Assembly: GCF_014195505.1 (NCBI RefSeq)
Contig: NZ_JACIBV010000001.1
Span: 3,782,001 to 3,846,000, forward strand
Length of the DNA: 64,000 nt
Direction of reading: 5' to 3'
Origin: Nonomuraea dietziae
GTDB lineage: Bacteria; Actinomycetota; Actinomycetes; Streptosporangiales; Streptosporangiaceae
Made by a program: the position numbers and the translations under genes. The notes beneath the pieces are model-generated. The model did no database searches and was not told the DNA's origin. It saw nothing but the letters and a program-made list of their open reading frames with translations. Shown here piece after piece: positions 28,645 through 37,532 of the stretch. How positions within the stretch are numbered: the stretch's first letter is position 1; each line of letters opens with the position of its first letter.

Positions 28645-29337
28645 ATGCTCGCCTTCGCTCTCGGCCTCGCCTGGCTCGTGCTGTCGCCTTTGTGCCTGTG
28701 GATCCTGGTGCGCGGCCGTAACCCGGCCCGTCTCGGCGCCGTGCTCACGCTGGTGGCGATGGAGGCGGCAACGGTGCTGATCAGCCAGGAGCGGGAGTCG
28801 CTCGTGGTGGTCGCCCACGACGCCCCCGCCGCCGCTCGTCGGCCCGCCGCCCCGGACTGCTCCGAGCGCGCTCCCGTGCCGCAGGCGGCCCGGCTGGGCA
28901 GGCGCCACGAACAGTTGAGGCTCTACTGGACGGCGGCGCCTGACGAGTGCGGCACCGCCGAGGTCCTCCTGCGCCGCAGGGGACGCGAGCTGAGGGTCTG
29001 GATAACCGAGGGCACCCCGCAGACCCGCCCCGTCCCGGCGACTCCCACTCACCCCGTTGACGCCCCTCAGACAGGCCACGCGACCCCGCCCCAAGCCCAG
29101 CTTCAGGACGCGTCCCGTGCCCAGGCTGGAAGCGCGTCCCGTGCCCAGCGTGAGGACGCGTCCCGTGCCCAGGCTGGACGCGCGTCGTCGATCCAGCGCG
29201 AAGGCGTCAGGACGGTTCCCGTCCACGTCGAGTACGGCACGGCCTCGCTGGCGCTCCCCCTCCACCACCTGCCCAGGCACACCCGCTACGTGACGGTGGA
29301 CGGCCGCTCAGGCCGCCGCATCCCGCTGCAACGCTGA
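28645..29337 (+). CDS. Unknown membrane protein with Ala/Ser/Arg repeat insert
   Basis: I do not recognise this 230-residue protein. It has two hydrophobic helices (about residues 2-22 and 30-48), a soluble region with a conserved-looking cysteine pair (APDCSERAPV, PDECGTAEV), and a C-terminal ALPLHHLPRHTRYVTV segment. Between about residues 150 and 190 lies a low-complexity insert with three near copies of DASRAQAG and SASRAQRE, matching 24-27-bp DNA repeats at about 29105-29200. AGAGGA lies 6 nt before the ATG. Confidence 0.55.
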   Translation: MLAFALGLAWLVLSPLCLWILVRGRNPARLGAVLTLVAMEAATVLISQERESLVVVAHDAPAAARRPAAPDCSERAPVPQAARLGRRHEQLRLYWTAAPDECGTAEVLLRRRGRELRVWITEGTPQTRPVPATPTHPVDAPQTGHATPPQAQLQDASRAQAGSASRAQREDASRAQAGRASSIQREGVRTVPVHVEYGTASLALPLHHLPRHTRYVTVDGRSGRRIPLQR

Positions 29338-29807
29338 CCCCCTGACCAGCCCCGCCGAACCGGACCGCCCGAACCGTTGAGCCGCAGAACCACCGAGCCG
29401 CCGAGTCGTTGCCCGTTGAGCCGTTGCGCGTTGACCCGTTGCGCGTTGACCCGTTGCCCGTTGAGCCGCCGAACCGCTCAGCTGTTTTAGCCATTGAGCC
29501 GCCCAGCCGTTCAGCCGTCCAGCCGTCCGGCGAGCACCGACCGCTGGGCGGTTAAGCGAGCCTGACGTGACGGCGAGCGCCGGAGTCCCGCTGGAGCACG
29601 CGTGAAGGACGGACGGCCACCGGTGACCCCGGTGGCCGCCACCACGCTGTGCCGTACGGAGGGGCCCAGGAGAGCCCCACCACACAGAGAAGCCGCGCCT
29701 TGAAGGGCGCGCCGTGGAGACAAACAGCCCGCACAGACACACCGCGCCGTGCGGAGAGACCGCGCCGTACAGGAAGGGTGGAGGTGCGGCCCGGTGCTGG
29801 GAGGAGC
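29338..29807. repeat. Intergenic region with 15-bp tandem repeats and a hairpin
   Basis: 470 bp without a convincing gene. From about 29375 to 29540 a 15-bp unit of the type CGTTGCGCGTTGACC or CGTTGCCCGTTGAGC recurs in tandem and then decays into GAGCCGCC/CAGCCGTCC variants. At 29614-29636 GGCCACCGG pairs with CCGGTGGCC around a short loop, a possible terminator shared by the convergent genes. The rest (29640-29807) shows nothing I can name. Confidence 0.6.
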
Positions 29808-31559
29808 TCAGCGGGATCGCTGGGTGGCCCACTGGCGGATCTTGTCGATGCGCTCCTGGACCTGCTCCCCCGTCGCCTGGGCGATCGGCGGCCCGCCACA
29901 CGCGCGGCGCAGCTCCGAGTGGATCACCCCGTGTGGCTGCCCCGTGCGGTGGTTCCACGCGCCCACCAGCCCGTTGAGCTCCTTACGCAGCTCGGCCAGC
30001 TGCTCGTGGGGCGACATGACCGGCTCCACGGGCTTCGGCGCGCGCCGCTTGGCCGCCTGCTGGTCGGCCTGGCGCTTGCGCAGCAGGGAGGCCACCTGGT
30101 CGGGCTCGAGCAGCCCCGGCAGGCCGAGGAAGTCCTCCTCCTCGGCGGAGCCGACCTCGGCCCCTGTGCCGAACTCGCCGCCGTCGAACAGCACCCTGTC
30201 GAAGGTGGCGTTCGTCTCCATGGTCTCGAACGGCAGCTCGTCGCCGAGGACGTCGGGGTTGTCCTGACGCCTGTTGGCGTTCTCGAGCAGGCTGTCGTCG
30301 AGGCCGTCCTCGGGCGGGCGCTTGTTGAGGACGTGGTCGCGCTCGAGCTCCATCTCGTTGGCCAGCCCCATGAGGGTCGGCACCGACGGCAGGAAGACCG
30401 AGGCCATCTCGCCCCGCTTGCGGGCGCGCACGAAGCGCCCGACCGCCTGGGCGAAGAAGAGCGGCGTGGAGGTGGAGGTGGCGTAGACGCCCACGCACAG
30501 GCGCGGGATGTCGACGCCCTCCGACACCATGCGGACGGCTACCAGCCACCGGTCCTGCGAGGCGGAGAACTGCTTGATCTTCTTGGACGCGCCGGGATCG
30601 TCGGAGAGCACGACCGTGGCGCCCTCGCCGGTGATGTTGCGCAGATGGCGGGCGTAGGCGCGGGCCGCCTCGTGGTCGGTGGCGATGACCAGGCCGCCCG
30701 CGTCGGGCACGCCGCGCCGCACCTCGGTGAGGCGGCGGTCGGCGGCCTGCATGACCTGGCGGATCCAGTCGCCCTTGGGGTCGAGCGCGGCGCGCCAGGC
30801 CTGGGAGAGCTGGTCCTTGGTGAGCGGGGTGCCGAGCGTGGCGGCGATCTCGTCGCCCGCTCTCGTGCGCCACTTCATCTCGCCGGAGTAGGCCAGGAAG
30901 ATGACGGGGCGCACGACGCCGTCGGCCAGGGCGGGGCCGTAGCCGTAGGAGTAGTCGGAGACGCTGCGCTTGAAGCCCTCGGCGTCCTCGGCGTACTCGA
31001 CGAAGGGGATGGGGCTGTCGTCGGATCGGAAGGGCGTGCCGGTGAGGTGGAGGCGGCGGGTGGCGGGCTCGAAGGCCTCGCGGATGCCGTCGCCCCACGA
31101 CTTGGCGTCGCCCGCGTGGTGGACCTCGTCGAAGATGACCAGCGTCTTGCGCGCCTCGGTGCGCGCCCGATGCAGCGCGGGGTGCATGGCGACCTGGGCG
31201 TAGGTGACCGCCACGCCGAGGTAGTCGCGCGAGGTGCTGCCCTGGCTGTTCTTGAACTCGGGGTCGATCGCCATGCCGACCTTGCCCGCCGCGTCGGCCC
31301 ACTGGCGTTTGAGGTGCTCGGTGGGCGTGACGATGGTGATCGCCCTGATCACGCCCTGGGTGAGCAGCTCGCTGGCGATGCGCAGCGCGTAGGTGGTCTT
31401 TCCCGCACCGGGCGTCGCGACGGTCATGAAGTCGCGCGGCTCGCTCCTGAAGTAGAGGTCGAAGGCCTCCTGCTGCCAGGCGCGCAGTTTGGGCGCGGTG
31501 CCCCAGGCAGCGCGGTCGGGATAGGAGGGCGACAGGTGGGATGCCGCGAACGTACTCAC
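29808..31559 (-). CDS. DEAD/DEAH-box superfamily 2 helicase (RadD/type III restriction-like)
   Basis: A 583-residue ATP-dependent helicase or translocase. Walker A is TPGAGKTTYAL (residues 50-60), motif II is FDEVHHAGDA (DEVH), motif III is LTGTPFRSD, and motif VI is FFAQAVGRFVRAR in the second RecA domain. The C-terminal part (residues about 440-583) is helical with a possible coiled coil (EQLAELRKELNGLVG). No nuclease motif is visible. The actinobacterial family is widespread with undefined function, probably in DNA repair. The GTG at 31559 follows AGAGGTG by 6 nt and gives VSTFAASHLSPSYPDR. Confidence 0.85.
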   Translation of the reverse strand: MSTFAASHLSPSYPDRAAWGTAPKLRAWQQEAFDLYFRSEPRDFMTVATPGAGKTTYALRIASELLTQGVIRAITIVTPTEHLKRQWADAAGKVGMAIDPEFKNSQGSTSRDYLGVAVTYAQVAMHPALHRARTEARKTLVIFDEVHHAGDAKSWGDGIREAFEPATRRLHLTGTPFRSDDSPIPFVEYAEDAEGFKRSVSDYSYGYGPALADGVVRPVIFLAYSGEMKWRTRAGDEIAATLGTPLTKDQLSQAWRAALDPKGDWIRQVMQAADRRLTEVRRGVPDAGGLVIATDHEAARAYARHLRNITGEGATVVLSDDPGASKKIKQFSASQDRWLVAVRMVSEGVDIPRLCVGVYATSTSTPLFFAQAVGRFVRARKRGEMASVFLPSVPTLMGLANEMELERDHVLNKRPPEDGLDDSLLENANRRQDNPDVLGDELPFETMETNATFDRVLFDGGEFGTGAEVGSAEEEDFLGLPGLLEPDQVASLLRKRQADQQAAKRRAPKPVEPVMSPHEQLAELRKELNGLVGAWNHRTGQPHGVIHSELRRACGGPPIAQATGEQVQERIDKIRQWATQRSR

Positions 31560-31683
31560 GCCATCACCTCTGGGACTCGTGTGCTTCGCTCTCTCACAGT
31601 GACCCAAGGGTAATCGGGGACACCGACAAGACGTGCCGTGCTAAGCGGATCCTGGCCAAGCTCACCTCTGCGTGCTATTGGGC

Positions 31684-32397
31684 TTATCGCACGCTCGTCA
31701 TGACCGCGTCGAGCGCCTGCCTGCTGGTGGTTTCGTCGGGTTGGAGCAGCCCGACGACGACGACCGTCCTGCCGGGTTTCGTGAGAAGCATCACTCGAAG
31801 ATACGCCGGGCGGTTCACCACGTCCTTGTACTCAGCGCGCAGCGAACGCGTGTGCCCGCCGTACGGGCCGATCGTGATGGGCCTGTCCTCGACGACGCTC
31901 ACCCTGTCGCCGTGGAGCAGCAGCCTGGAGTAGAGCTCGGCCGCCTGCGCCGTGGCCTTGGCCGCGTCGGAGGGCGCGCCGCTGGGCCTGGCCATGACCA
32001 GGGTGTCGAGGCCGTGCCGGGCGGCCGAGGTGAAGCCCGTGACGGGAGGAACGGGGTCCTGCCGCCACCCTTCGGGCAGCGGGATCTCCACGGCGGCCGT
32101 GGCGTCGATCAGCATCGCCGTCCTGGCCTGCTCGGGTACGGCCAGCCGCAGCACGACCGTGGCGAGCCCGGCGACCAGCCCGCCCGCCACGATCATGGCG
32201 AGCAGCGCCCCCGCCCTGCGCGGCCACCGGCGCGGCCTCCTGGGCGCGGCCGGCGCGCCGTACAGCCTGGCCGAGGGGGGCAGCGAGTCGGGCGGCGAGT
32301 CGGGCAGGGAACGCTCCGCCGTCCGCCTGAGCTCCGGGTTCCACGGAGGGTCCGAGTCGTGCGAACCCGGCGGCCAGACCCGTCGATCGTCCTCCAT
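31684..32397 (-). CDS. Membrane-anchored protein with outer domain, unknown
   Basis: A 237-residue protein: a polar, proline-rich cytoplasmic tail (1-65), one transmembrane helix (about 66-92, AGALLAMIVAGGLVAGLATVVL), and an outer domain of about 140 residues (AVEIPLPEGWRQDP, TLVMARPSG, VMLLTKPGRTVVVVGLLQPDETTSRQAL). The outer part resembles a lipoprotein LpqN-like or PknH-sensor-like alpha/beta fold, but I cannot assign it. A TAAGAC hexamer lies 6 nt before the ATG, close to the leaderless pattern. Confidence 0.55.
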   Translation of the reverse strand: MEDDRRVWPPGSHDSDPPWNPELRRTAERSLPDSPPDSLPPSARLYGAPAAPRRPRRWPRRAGALLAMIVAGGLVAGLATVVLRLAVPEQARTAMLIDATAAVEIPLPEGWRQDPVPPVTGFTSAARHGLDTLVMARPSGAPSDAAKATAQAAELYSRLLLHGDRVSVVEDRPITIGPYGGHTRSLRAEYKDVVNRPAYLRVMLLTKPGRTVVVVGLLQPDETTSRQALDAVMTSVR

Positions 32398-32470
32398 CTG
32401 GCCGTCTTATCACTCATGCGGACGGCCATCAGGGGATTCGTGATCGCTGGGGCGAGAGGGGGAAATGAGT

Positions 32471-33848
32471 TCAGGTTCTGACCCTGGAGGCGATCACCAC
32501 GGCGGCGAGCGAGACGGCGCCCATCAGCAGCGCGATCACGACGAAGCCGGTGGAGATCTGGGCGGGCGCGTGGCCGATGAGGTTGATCAGCGCGCCGCCG
32601 ACGCCGATGGCGAGGGCGGAGCCGAGGGTGTCCATGACCTGCATCGCGGCGGAGTTCTTGCCCTGCTCGGCCTCGGGCGACTGCCTCAACATGGTCACGC
32701 CGACCGTGGTGACGGAGATGCCCATGCCGAGCCCGCCGACGATCCACGCGGGCACCGCGATCCAGCCGCTGACGAGGGGCAGCGCGGTGAGCATCGTGCC
32801 GAGCACGCCGACCAGCACGGCCGCGGCGCCGATCCTCAGCAGCTTCTCGGCGGGATAGCCGCTCCTGCTCTGCAGGTAGGCGCCCGCGGACCAGCCCAGC
32901 GCGCCGGTGGTGAGTGCGATGCCCGCCTCGGCGGTGCCGAACTGCTTGACCTGCGTGAGCATCAGCGGGATGAAGGAGTTGACGCCGAAGAACGCGGCGG
33001 AGTACATGCCGCGCATCATGATCGTGGTGGGCAGGCCCCTGGCGAACCTGAGCGCCCCCTTGGGCAGCAGCCTCGGCAGGCCCAGGACGAGCAGCGCCAG
33101 GCCGCCCACGGTGGCGAGGGAGCCCTCGACGGGCGAGGTGTGCACGCGGTCCACCCCGAACAGCAGCAGGGCCGCTCCGCCCGCCGTGGCGGCAGCGGCC
33201 ATGACGCGGGGCAGGGCCCTCGCGCCCGGCTCGGGGGTGCCCCGCGAGCTCTGCCTGAGCGCGGGCAGCAGCATGAGCAGGGCGGGCACGATGAGCGGGC
33301 AGATGCCGTAGAAGACCCACCGCCAGCCGACGGTGTCGGCCACGAGGCCCGCGACGGCGGGGCCGACCATGGCGGGGACCACCCAGGCGGCGGAGATGGC
33401 AGCGAAGATCCTGCCTCTGGCCTCGGGGGCGTAGACCCTGGCGATCATGACGTAGATGGCCACGATGGTGGAGCCGCCGCCCAGGCCCCTGCACGACCCT
33501 GGCCAGGACGAACAGCTCCTTGTTGAGCGCCGCGCCCGCCAGCGCCATGCCGATGACGAACAGCGTGATGCCGGCGATGAACGGCAGCCCGTAGCCCTTC
33601 CTGTCCGACCACAACCCCGCCACGACGTTGGCGAACAGTCCGCCGATGAGGAAGGCGGAGAAGCTCATGCCGTACAGGTTGAGCGCGTCGAGTTCTTCGG
33701 AGATGGCGGGCATGACGACGCCGACGGACATGCCCTCGAAGGCGACGAGGGTGACGCAGAGGAGGATGCCGAGGCTCGCGGCGCGGTACTCAGGACCGAA
33801 GATGCGAGGGGTTGCGTATGGAGTGTCGAGTGCCTTCGGTGCTGTCAC
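32471..33848 (-). pseudogene. MFS transporter with a single-base frameshift
   Basis: The N-terminal frame (from GTG 33848) reads MTAPKALDTPYATPRIFGPEY and continues with typical MFS helices through LARVVQG (about residue 120). It then loses sense, while the continuation GGSTIVAIYVMIARVYAPEA runs in the next frame to the stop at 32471. Removing one G from the GGGG run (CCCC at 33486-33489 on the plus strand) restores a 458-residue, 12-helix-type MFS protein (GWRWVFYGICPLIVPAL, GYLQSRSG-like loop). The rest shows no decay, so this may be a recent mutation or an assembly error. It has a leaderless -10 (TAGGAT). Confidence 0.85.
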
Positions 33849-33854
33849 TCGAAC

Positions 33855-33860
33855 ATCCTA
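33855..33860 (-). promoter_or_regulatory. -10 element TAGGAT, leaderless start of the MFS gene
   Basis: On the minus strand TAGGAT, 6 nt, then the GTG at 33848. Confidence 0.55.
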
Positions 33861-33875
33861 GTTGGACGGGGTCGG

Positions 33876-34748
33876 CTAGACCTGTGCGCGGTAGGCCGAC
33901 CACATCTCGTGCATCCGGTCGACCTGCCCCTGCGTGAACTCCGACATGCAGCGATCATGGGTGTAGTCCATGTAGTTGTGGATCGGGTCGGCCCCCGGCG
34001 CGCTGCACGTGTCCTTGCTCTCGGGACATCCCACGGTGGGGGTGGCCTGGGGCGGGGTGTCTTCGACGCCGTCGCCAGGAGCCTCGCAGCCGTTCTCGAA
34101 GGTGTGGAACAGGCCCAGCCAGTGACCGATCTCGTGCACGCTGGTGAAGCCGCGGTCGAAGTCGGCCAGTGAGCCGCCGGGCAGGCTGCGCCAGTCGATG
34201 ACGACACCGTCGAGGTGAGGGGCGGTCGTGTACCAGAAGGGATAGGTCGAGTACCCCAGCACGAGCTCGGCCAGCTGGCCGATGTACAGGTTGAGAGTGC
34301 CGGGGCCGCCCCGCCGCAGCTCGGTCTTCATCTCCGTCTCGTGGGCCAGCGGGTTGGCGAACCACTCGGCCTTGGCGGTCACCGTGACGCCTTCGAGACG
34401 GAAGCGCACGTGGGTGTCGACCCCGCCGTAGGTGCCCGCGTAGGCGGCGTTGAGGGTCGCCACCTGGGCCGTGACCGCCTCGTCAGGAGCCCTGCGGGCG
34501 CCGTCGGTCAGGACGTGGACCCACAGAGGGACGGCGATGGGCGCGGTGAGAGCGGCGGAGGTGCTGTCGCGCGAGGCGAGATCGGCGAGCATGGCCGCCA
34601 CGGGGACGGACTCAGGGCGTGCGTCGCCCCTGCCGTTTCTCGAGGCCGGCGAGCAGCCTCCCGCGGCCGTGGCGGGCGCGCTCGCCACGGCCAAGGGCCA
34701 GGCGGCGAGCAGGCACACCAGAGCAGCGGCGGTCGTACGCCGGGCCAT
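33876..34748 (-). CDS. Secreted zinc metalloprotease, pappalysin-like (M43)
   Basis: A 290-residue exported protease. The signal peptide is residues 1-28 (RRTTAAALVCLLAAWPLAVA, cleavage near ATA-AG). The zinc motif HEIGHWLGLFH (HExxHxxGxxH) lies near residue 205. The Met-turn NYMDYTHDRCMSEFT is characteristic of the M43 cytophagalysin/pappalysin group. Paired cysteines around the active site (NGCEAPGD, VGCPES, DTCSAPG, DRCMSE) fit disulfides. GGGGGA lies upstream of the ATG. It likely acts on extracellular proteins. Confidence 0.88.
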   Translation of the reverse strand: MARRTTAAALVCLLAAWPLAVASAPATAAGGCSPASRNGRGDARPESVPVAAMLADLASRDSTSAALTAPIAVPLWVHVLTDGARRAPDEAVTAQVATLNAAYAGTYGGVDTHVRFRLEGVTVTAKAEWFANPLAHETEMKTELRRGGPGTLNLYIGQLAELVLGYSTYPFWYTTAPHLDGVVIDWRSLPGGSLADFDRGFTSVHEIGHWLGLFHTFENGCEAPGDGVEDTPPQATPTVGCPESKDTCSAPGADPIHNYMDYTHDRCMSEFTQGQVDRMHEMWSAYRAQV

Positions 34749-34825
34749 GCGATCCCCCGATGCGGCATGAGCTGGTCAATATCGCGACCTTAGCTGCGCC
34801 TCGGGGGATTTCACGTGATCAACAC

Positions 34826-35083
34826 TCACTGCTTGCCGTCGTCACCGTCGCCGCCCTGGGGCAGCCCTTCGTAGATCTCCTTGCACTCCGGGCAGACCGG
34901 GTACTTCTTCGGATCGCGGCTGGGCACCCAGATCTTGCCGCACAGGGCGCGGATCGGCGTGCCGGTCACCATGCTCTCGGTGATCTTGTGCTTGTCGGCA
35001 TAGTGGGCGAACCGTTCGTGGTCGCCGTCGCCGTGCGAGAGCCGCGGGGTTGTTTCCTGCTCTGGAAGGATCTTCGTGCTCAC
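34826..35083 (-). CDS. DUF3039 zinc-ribbon-like protein
   Basis: An 85-residue conserved actinobacterial protein of unknown function. The core HYADKHKITESMVTGTPIRA is followed by CGKIWVPSRDPKKYPVCPEC, which provides three cysteines in a ribbon-like arrangement likely to bind zinc. The GTG at 35083 follows TACACT by 7 nt, so the mRNA is probably leaderless; the longer frame from 35119 is not supported. Confidence 0.88.
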   Translation of the reverse strand: MSTKILPEQETTPRLSHGDGDHERFAHYADKHKITESMVTGTPIRALCGKIWVPSRDPKKYPVCPECKEIYEGLPQGGDGDDGKQ

Positions 35084-35090
35084 GCCATCG

Positions 35091-35096
35091 AGTGTA
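35091..35096 (-). promoter_or_regulatory. -10 element TACACT, leaderless start of the DUF3039 gene
   Basis: On the minus strand TACACT, 7 nt, then the GTG at 35083. Confidence 0.6.
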
Positions 35097-35175
35097 TGCG
35101 GCCGACGCCTCCGCTCCACACAGAGAGACGGCTCCCGCCTTGGTCGGACGGGAGCCGTGGAAGGTGATGCCGAGA

Positions 35176-36756
35176 TCAGCCGACGTGGATGGGAGCACCC
35201 TCGGTCGGCGTGGCGCCACGCTTGACGAACAGCGCCAGCAGCGCGGTGAGGATGGCCACGCCCGTGCTCACCAGGAAGGCCAGGTGCATGCCGTCCATGA
35301 AGGAGTTGTGCACGGCGTCGGTGATCACCTGGGCCGCCTGCGCGGTCAGGCCCTGGGTGGGCGCGACGCCGAAGGCCGCGGCCTGTTCGAGCTGGCTCAT
35401 CTGGGCGGGCGGGATGGCCTGCGCGGCGGGGCCGAGGTAGCCGGGCAGCCTGCTGGCGATCTCACCTGCCATGACCGCGCCCAGGATGGCCGTGCCCAGC
35501 GCGCCGCCGATCTGCATGGCCGACTGCTGAACACCACCCGCGACACCGGCGTACTGGGGTTCGACGTTGCCCACGATGATCTCGGTGGCGCCGACGAAGA
35601 CCGGCGACAGACCGAAGGCGAGGACCAGGAACGGGATCCCGCTGTCGACGAACGAGGCCTCGATGCCCAGCCTGGACATGAGGAACATGGCCAGCGCCGT
35701 GATCACCAGGCCCGCGGCCATGGTGATCTTCGGGCCCAGCCTGCCGATCGCGATGCCGGCGAGTGGGGAGGCGATGATCATGCCGGCGCTCATCGGCAGC
35801 ATGCGCACGCCCGCCTCGAGCGGGGTCAGGCCGTGCACGCCCTGGAAGAAGAAGCCGAGGAAGAACATCGCGCCGAACATCGCGAACGCGACCATCATCA
35901 TCAGCACCGTGCCGATGGCGACCGAGGGGTTCTTGAAGATCGACAGCGGCACCAGGGGCTGCCTGGCCTTGGTCTGCCAGAAGATGAACAGGGCGGTCAG
36001 CACGGCGAAGGCGGCGAGGAAGCCCACCGTCTTGGTGTCGCCCCAGCCCCACTCGGGAGCCTTGATGATCGACCAGACCAGCGAGAACATCGCGCCCGAC
36101 AGCAGCACCACGCCCAGCCAGTCGACCTTGGACAGCAGCTGCGTCTTGCTCTCGTTGATGATCAGCACGCCCATGATCAGGGCGATGATGCCCACGGGGA
36201 CGTTGATGAAGAACACCGACTGCCAGCTGACGTTCTCCACCAGGAGGCCGCCGACGATCGGGCCGGCCGCGCTGGACAGACCGATGATGCCGCCCCACGC
36301 GCCCATCGCCTGGTTCAGCTTCGGGCCGGGGAAGGCGTTGCGCAGCAGCGCCAGGGCGGCGGGCTGAAGCAGCGCGCCGAACAGGCCCTGGAGCACACGC
36401 AGGATGATCAACTGGGTGATCGAGGTGGTGAAGCCGATCGCCAACGAGGTGAGCGTGAAGCCCGCCACGCCGATCAGGAAGATCCGCTTGTGGCCGAACA
36501 GGTCGCCGAGCTTGCCCGCGGTGATCAGGAAGACCGCGAGGGCCAGCAGGTAACCGCTCGTCACCCACTGCAGGTCGGACAGGGTCGCCTTGAGCTCCGC
36601 GCCGATGACGGGGTTGGCGATGCCCACCACCGTGCCGTCGAGCATCACCATGATGACGCCCAGCGAGACCGCCAGCAGCGTCAGCCATGGGCTGCCCTTC
36701 GCCCCCCCTTCTGGATCTGACGGCGTCTTCGCCGTCATGGTCCCGGCTTCAGCCAT
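35176..36756 (-). CDS. DHA2-family MFS drug exporter (14 TM, EmrB/QacA type)
   Basis: A 526-residue proton-coupled multidrug exporter. Fourteen hydrophobic helices are present. Motif A is GKLGDLFGHKRIF, the DHA2 motif D1 is VMLDGTVVGIANPVI in helix 1 with its conserved Asp, and motif C is in GLSSAAGPIVGG. The ATG at 36756 (MAEAGTMTAK) follows a GGGGGGA ribosome-binding site. It is divergently transcribed from a TetR gene with a 124-bp shared promoter region, which makes it the likely target of that repressor. Confidence 0.92.
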   Translation of the reverse strand: MAEAGTMTAKTPSDPEGGAKGSPWLTLLAVSLGVIMVMLDGTVVGIANPVIGAELKATLSDLQWVTSGYLLALAVFLITAGKLGDLFGHKRIFLIGVAGFTLTSLAIGFTTSITQLIILRVLQGLFGALLQPAALALLRNAFPGPKLNQAMGAWGGIIGLSSAAGPIVGGLLVENVSWQSVFFINVPVGIIALIMGVLIINESKTQLLSKVDWLGVVLLSGAMFSLVWSIIKAPEWGWGDTKTVGFLAAFAVLTALFIFWQTKARQPLVPLSIFKNPSVAIGTVLMMMVAFAMFGAMFFLGFFFQGVHGLTPLEAGVRMLPMSAGMIIASPLAGIAIGRLGPKITMAAGLVITALAMFLMSRLGIEASFVDSGIPFLVLAFGLSPVFVGATEIIVGNVEPQYAGVAGGVQQSAMQIGGALGTAILGAVMAGEIASRLPGYLGPAAQAIPPAQMSQLEQAAAFGVAPTQGLTAQAAQVITDAVHNSFMDGMHLAFLVSTGVAILTALLALFVKRGATPTEGAPIHVG

Positions 36757-36796
36757 GGAAGTCCCCCCTAATGCACACGAATCGGTAGTGCAGGCA

Positions 36797-36825
36797 AATT
36801 TATGGCACAGCATGACAGATGACAA
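36797..36825 (-). promoter_or_regulatory. Promoter of the DHA2 exporter gene
   Basis: On the minus strand TTGTCA (36820-36825), a 17-nt spacer, and TAAATT (36797-36802): near-consensus housekeeping elements. The -10 lies inside an imperfect inverted repeat from GTGC (36788) to GCAC (36808), a possible TetR operator. Confidence 0.65.
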
Positions 36826-36836
36826 ATGGGTTTTAT

Positions 36837-36865
36837 TTGACACTGCCTGACATGTGGCACACTGT
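36837..36865 (+). promoter_or_regulatory. Promoter of the TetR gene
   Basis: TTGACA (36837-36842), a 17-nt spacer, and CACTGT (36860-36865). The spacer contains the inverted repeat TGCC-N8-GGCA (36843-36859 region), a second candidate operator half for the divergent pair. Confidence 0.6.
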
Positions 36866-36880
36866 GACCGGGAGGTGTCC

Positions 36881-37498
36881 ATGGGTCTACGGGAGCGTAA
36901 AAAAGAGAAGACGCGGCTGGCGATCCTCGACGCGGCGCTCGACCTGTTCCTCGAACAAGGATACGAGACGACCACCGTGGAGCAGATCGCGGGGTCCGTC
37001 GAGATCTCGGCCCGCACGTTCTTCCGCTACTTCACCAGCAAGGAGCACGTGGTCCTGTGGTTCCACGACCACAGCGAGGAGGTCGTCACCGAGGCGCTCC
37101 AGCGCAGGCCGGAGGACGAGCCGCCCTTCCAGTCGCTCCTGCACGCGCTGCGCGTGATGCTGAGCGAGTTCAACGACGCGACACCTGAGGAGACCGAAAG
37201 ATTCCTCAAGATGCAACGTCTCATCGAGAACAACCCCGCGCTGGCGGGCAAGAGCGTGGCCCGCGGCGTCGAGACCGAACGGCGCATGGCCGTCGAGGTC
37301 GCCAGACGGCAGGGCCTCGACCCCGCCGTCCACCAGCTGCCCCACCTGGTCGTCGCCTACGCCATGGCCACGGTCAGGGTCGGCTTCGAGTGCCCGAGGC
37401 CGAAGGTGACCGGCATGGGCGAGATGTTCGAGCGCGTCGACGCCGCGCTCATGCTCGCCGAGCGCAGCTTCCGCCCCGGCTGGGACCTGGCGGGCTAG
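36881..37498 (+). CDS. TetR/AcrR-family transcriptional regulator
   Basis: A 205-residue repressor. The helix-turn-helix is at residues 10-55 (TRLAILDAALDLFLEQGYET, then TVEQIAGSVEISARTFFRYF). The C-terminal ligand-binding domain is variable, with a conserved actinobacterial pattern (PPFQSLLHALRVML). GGGAGG precedes the ATG at 36881. Its divergent position suggests it represses itself and the DHA2 exporter until a substrate drug binds. Confidence 0.92.
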   Translation: MGLRERKKEKTRLAILDAALDLFLEQGYETTTVEQIAGSVEISARTFFRYFTSKEHVVLWFHDHSEEVVTEALQRRPEDEPPFQSLLHALRVMLSEFNDATPEETERFLKMQRLIENNPALAGKSVARGVETERRMAVEVARRQGLDPAVHQLPHLVVAYAMATVRVGFECPRPKVTGMGEMFERVDAALMLAERSFRPGWDLAG

Positions 37499-37532
37499 CC
37501 GGAGGCCCTCGAAGACCCTTGTGGAACTCGGC

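Noticed and set aside
29375..29540. Tandem units that could look like a CRISPR array
   Set aside because: The 15-bp units are contiguous with no unique spacers and no cas genes are nearby.
30000..31559. Helicase as part of a restriction or phage-defence island
   Set aside because: No methylase, nuclease or other defence gene is adjacent; the neighbours look like ordinary core genome, and the family is widespread in actinobacteria.
29649..31613. Long plus-strand frame opposite the helicase
   Set aside because: Low-complexity product rich in Gly, Arg and Val; the minus-strand helicase has clear motifs.
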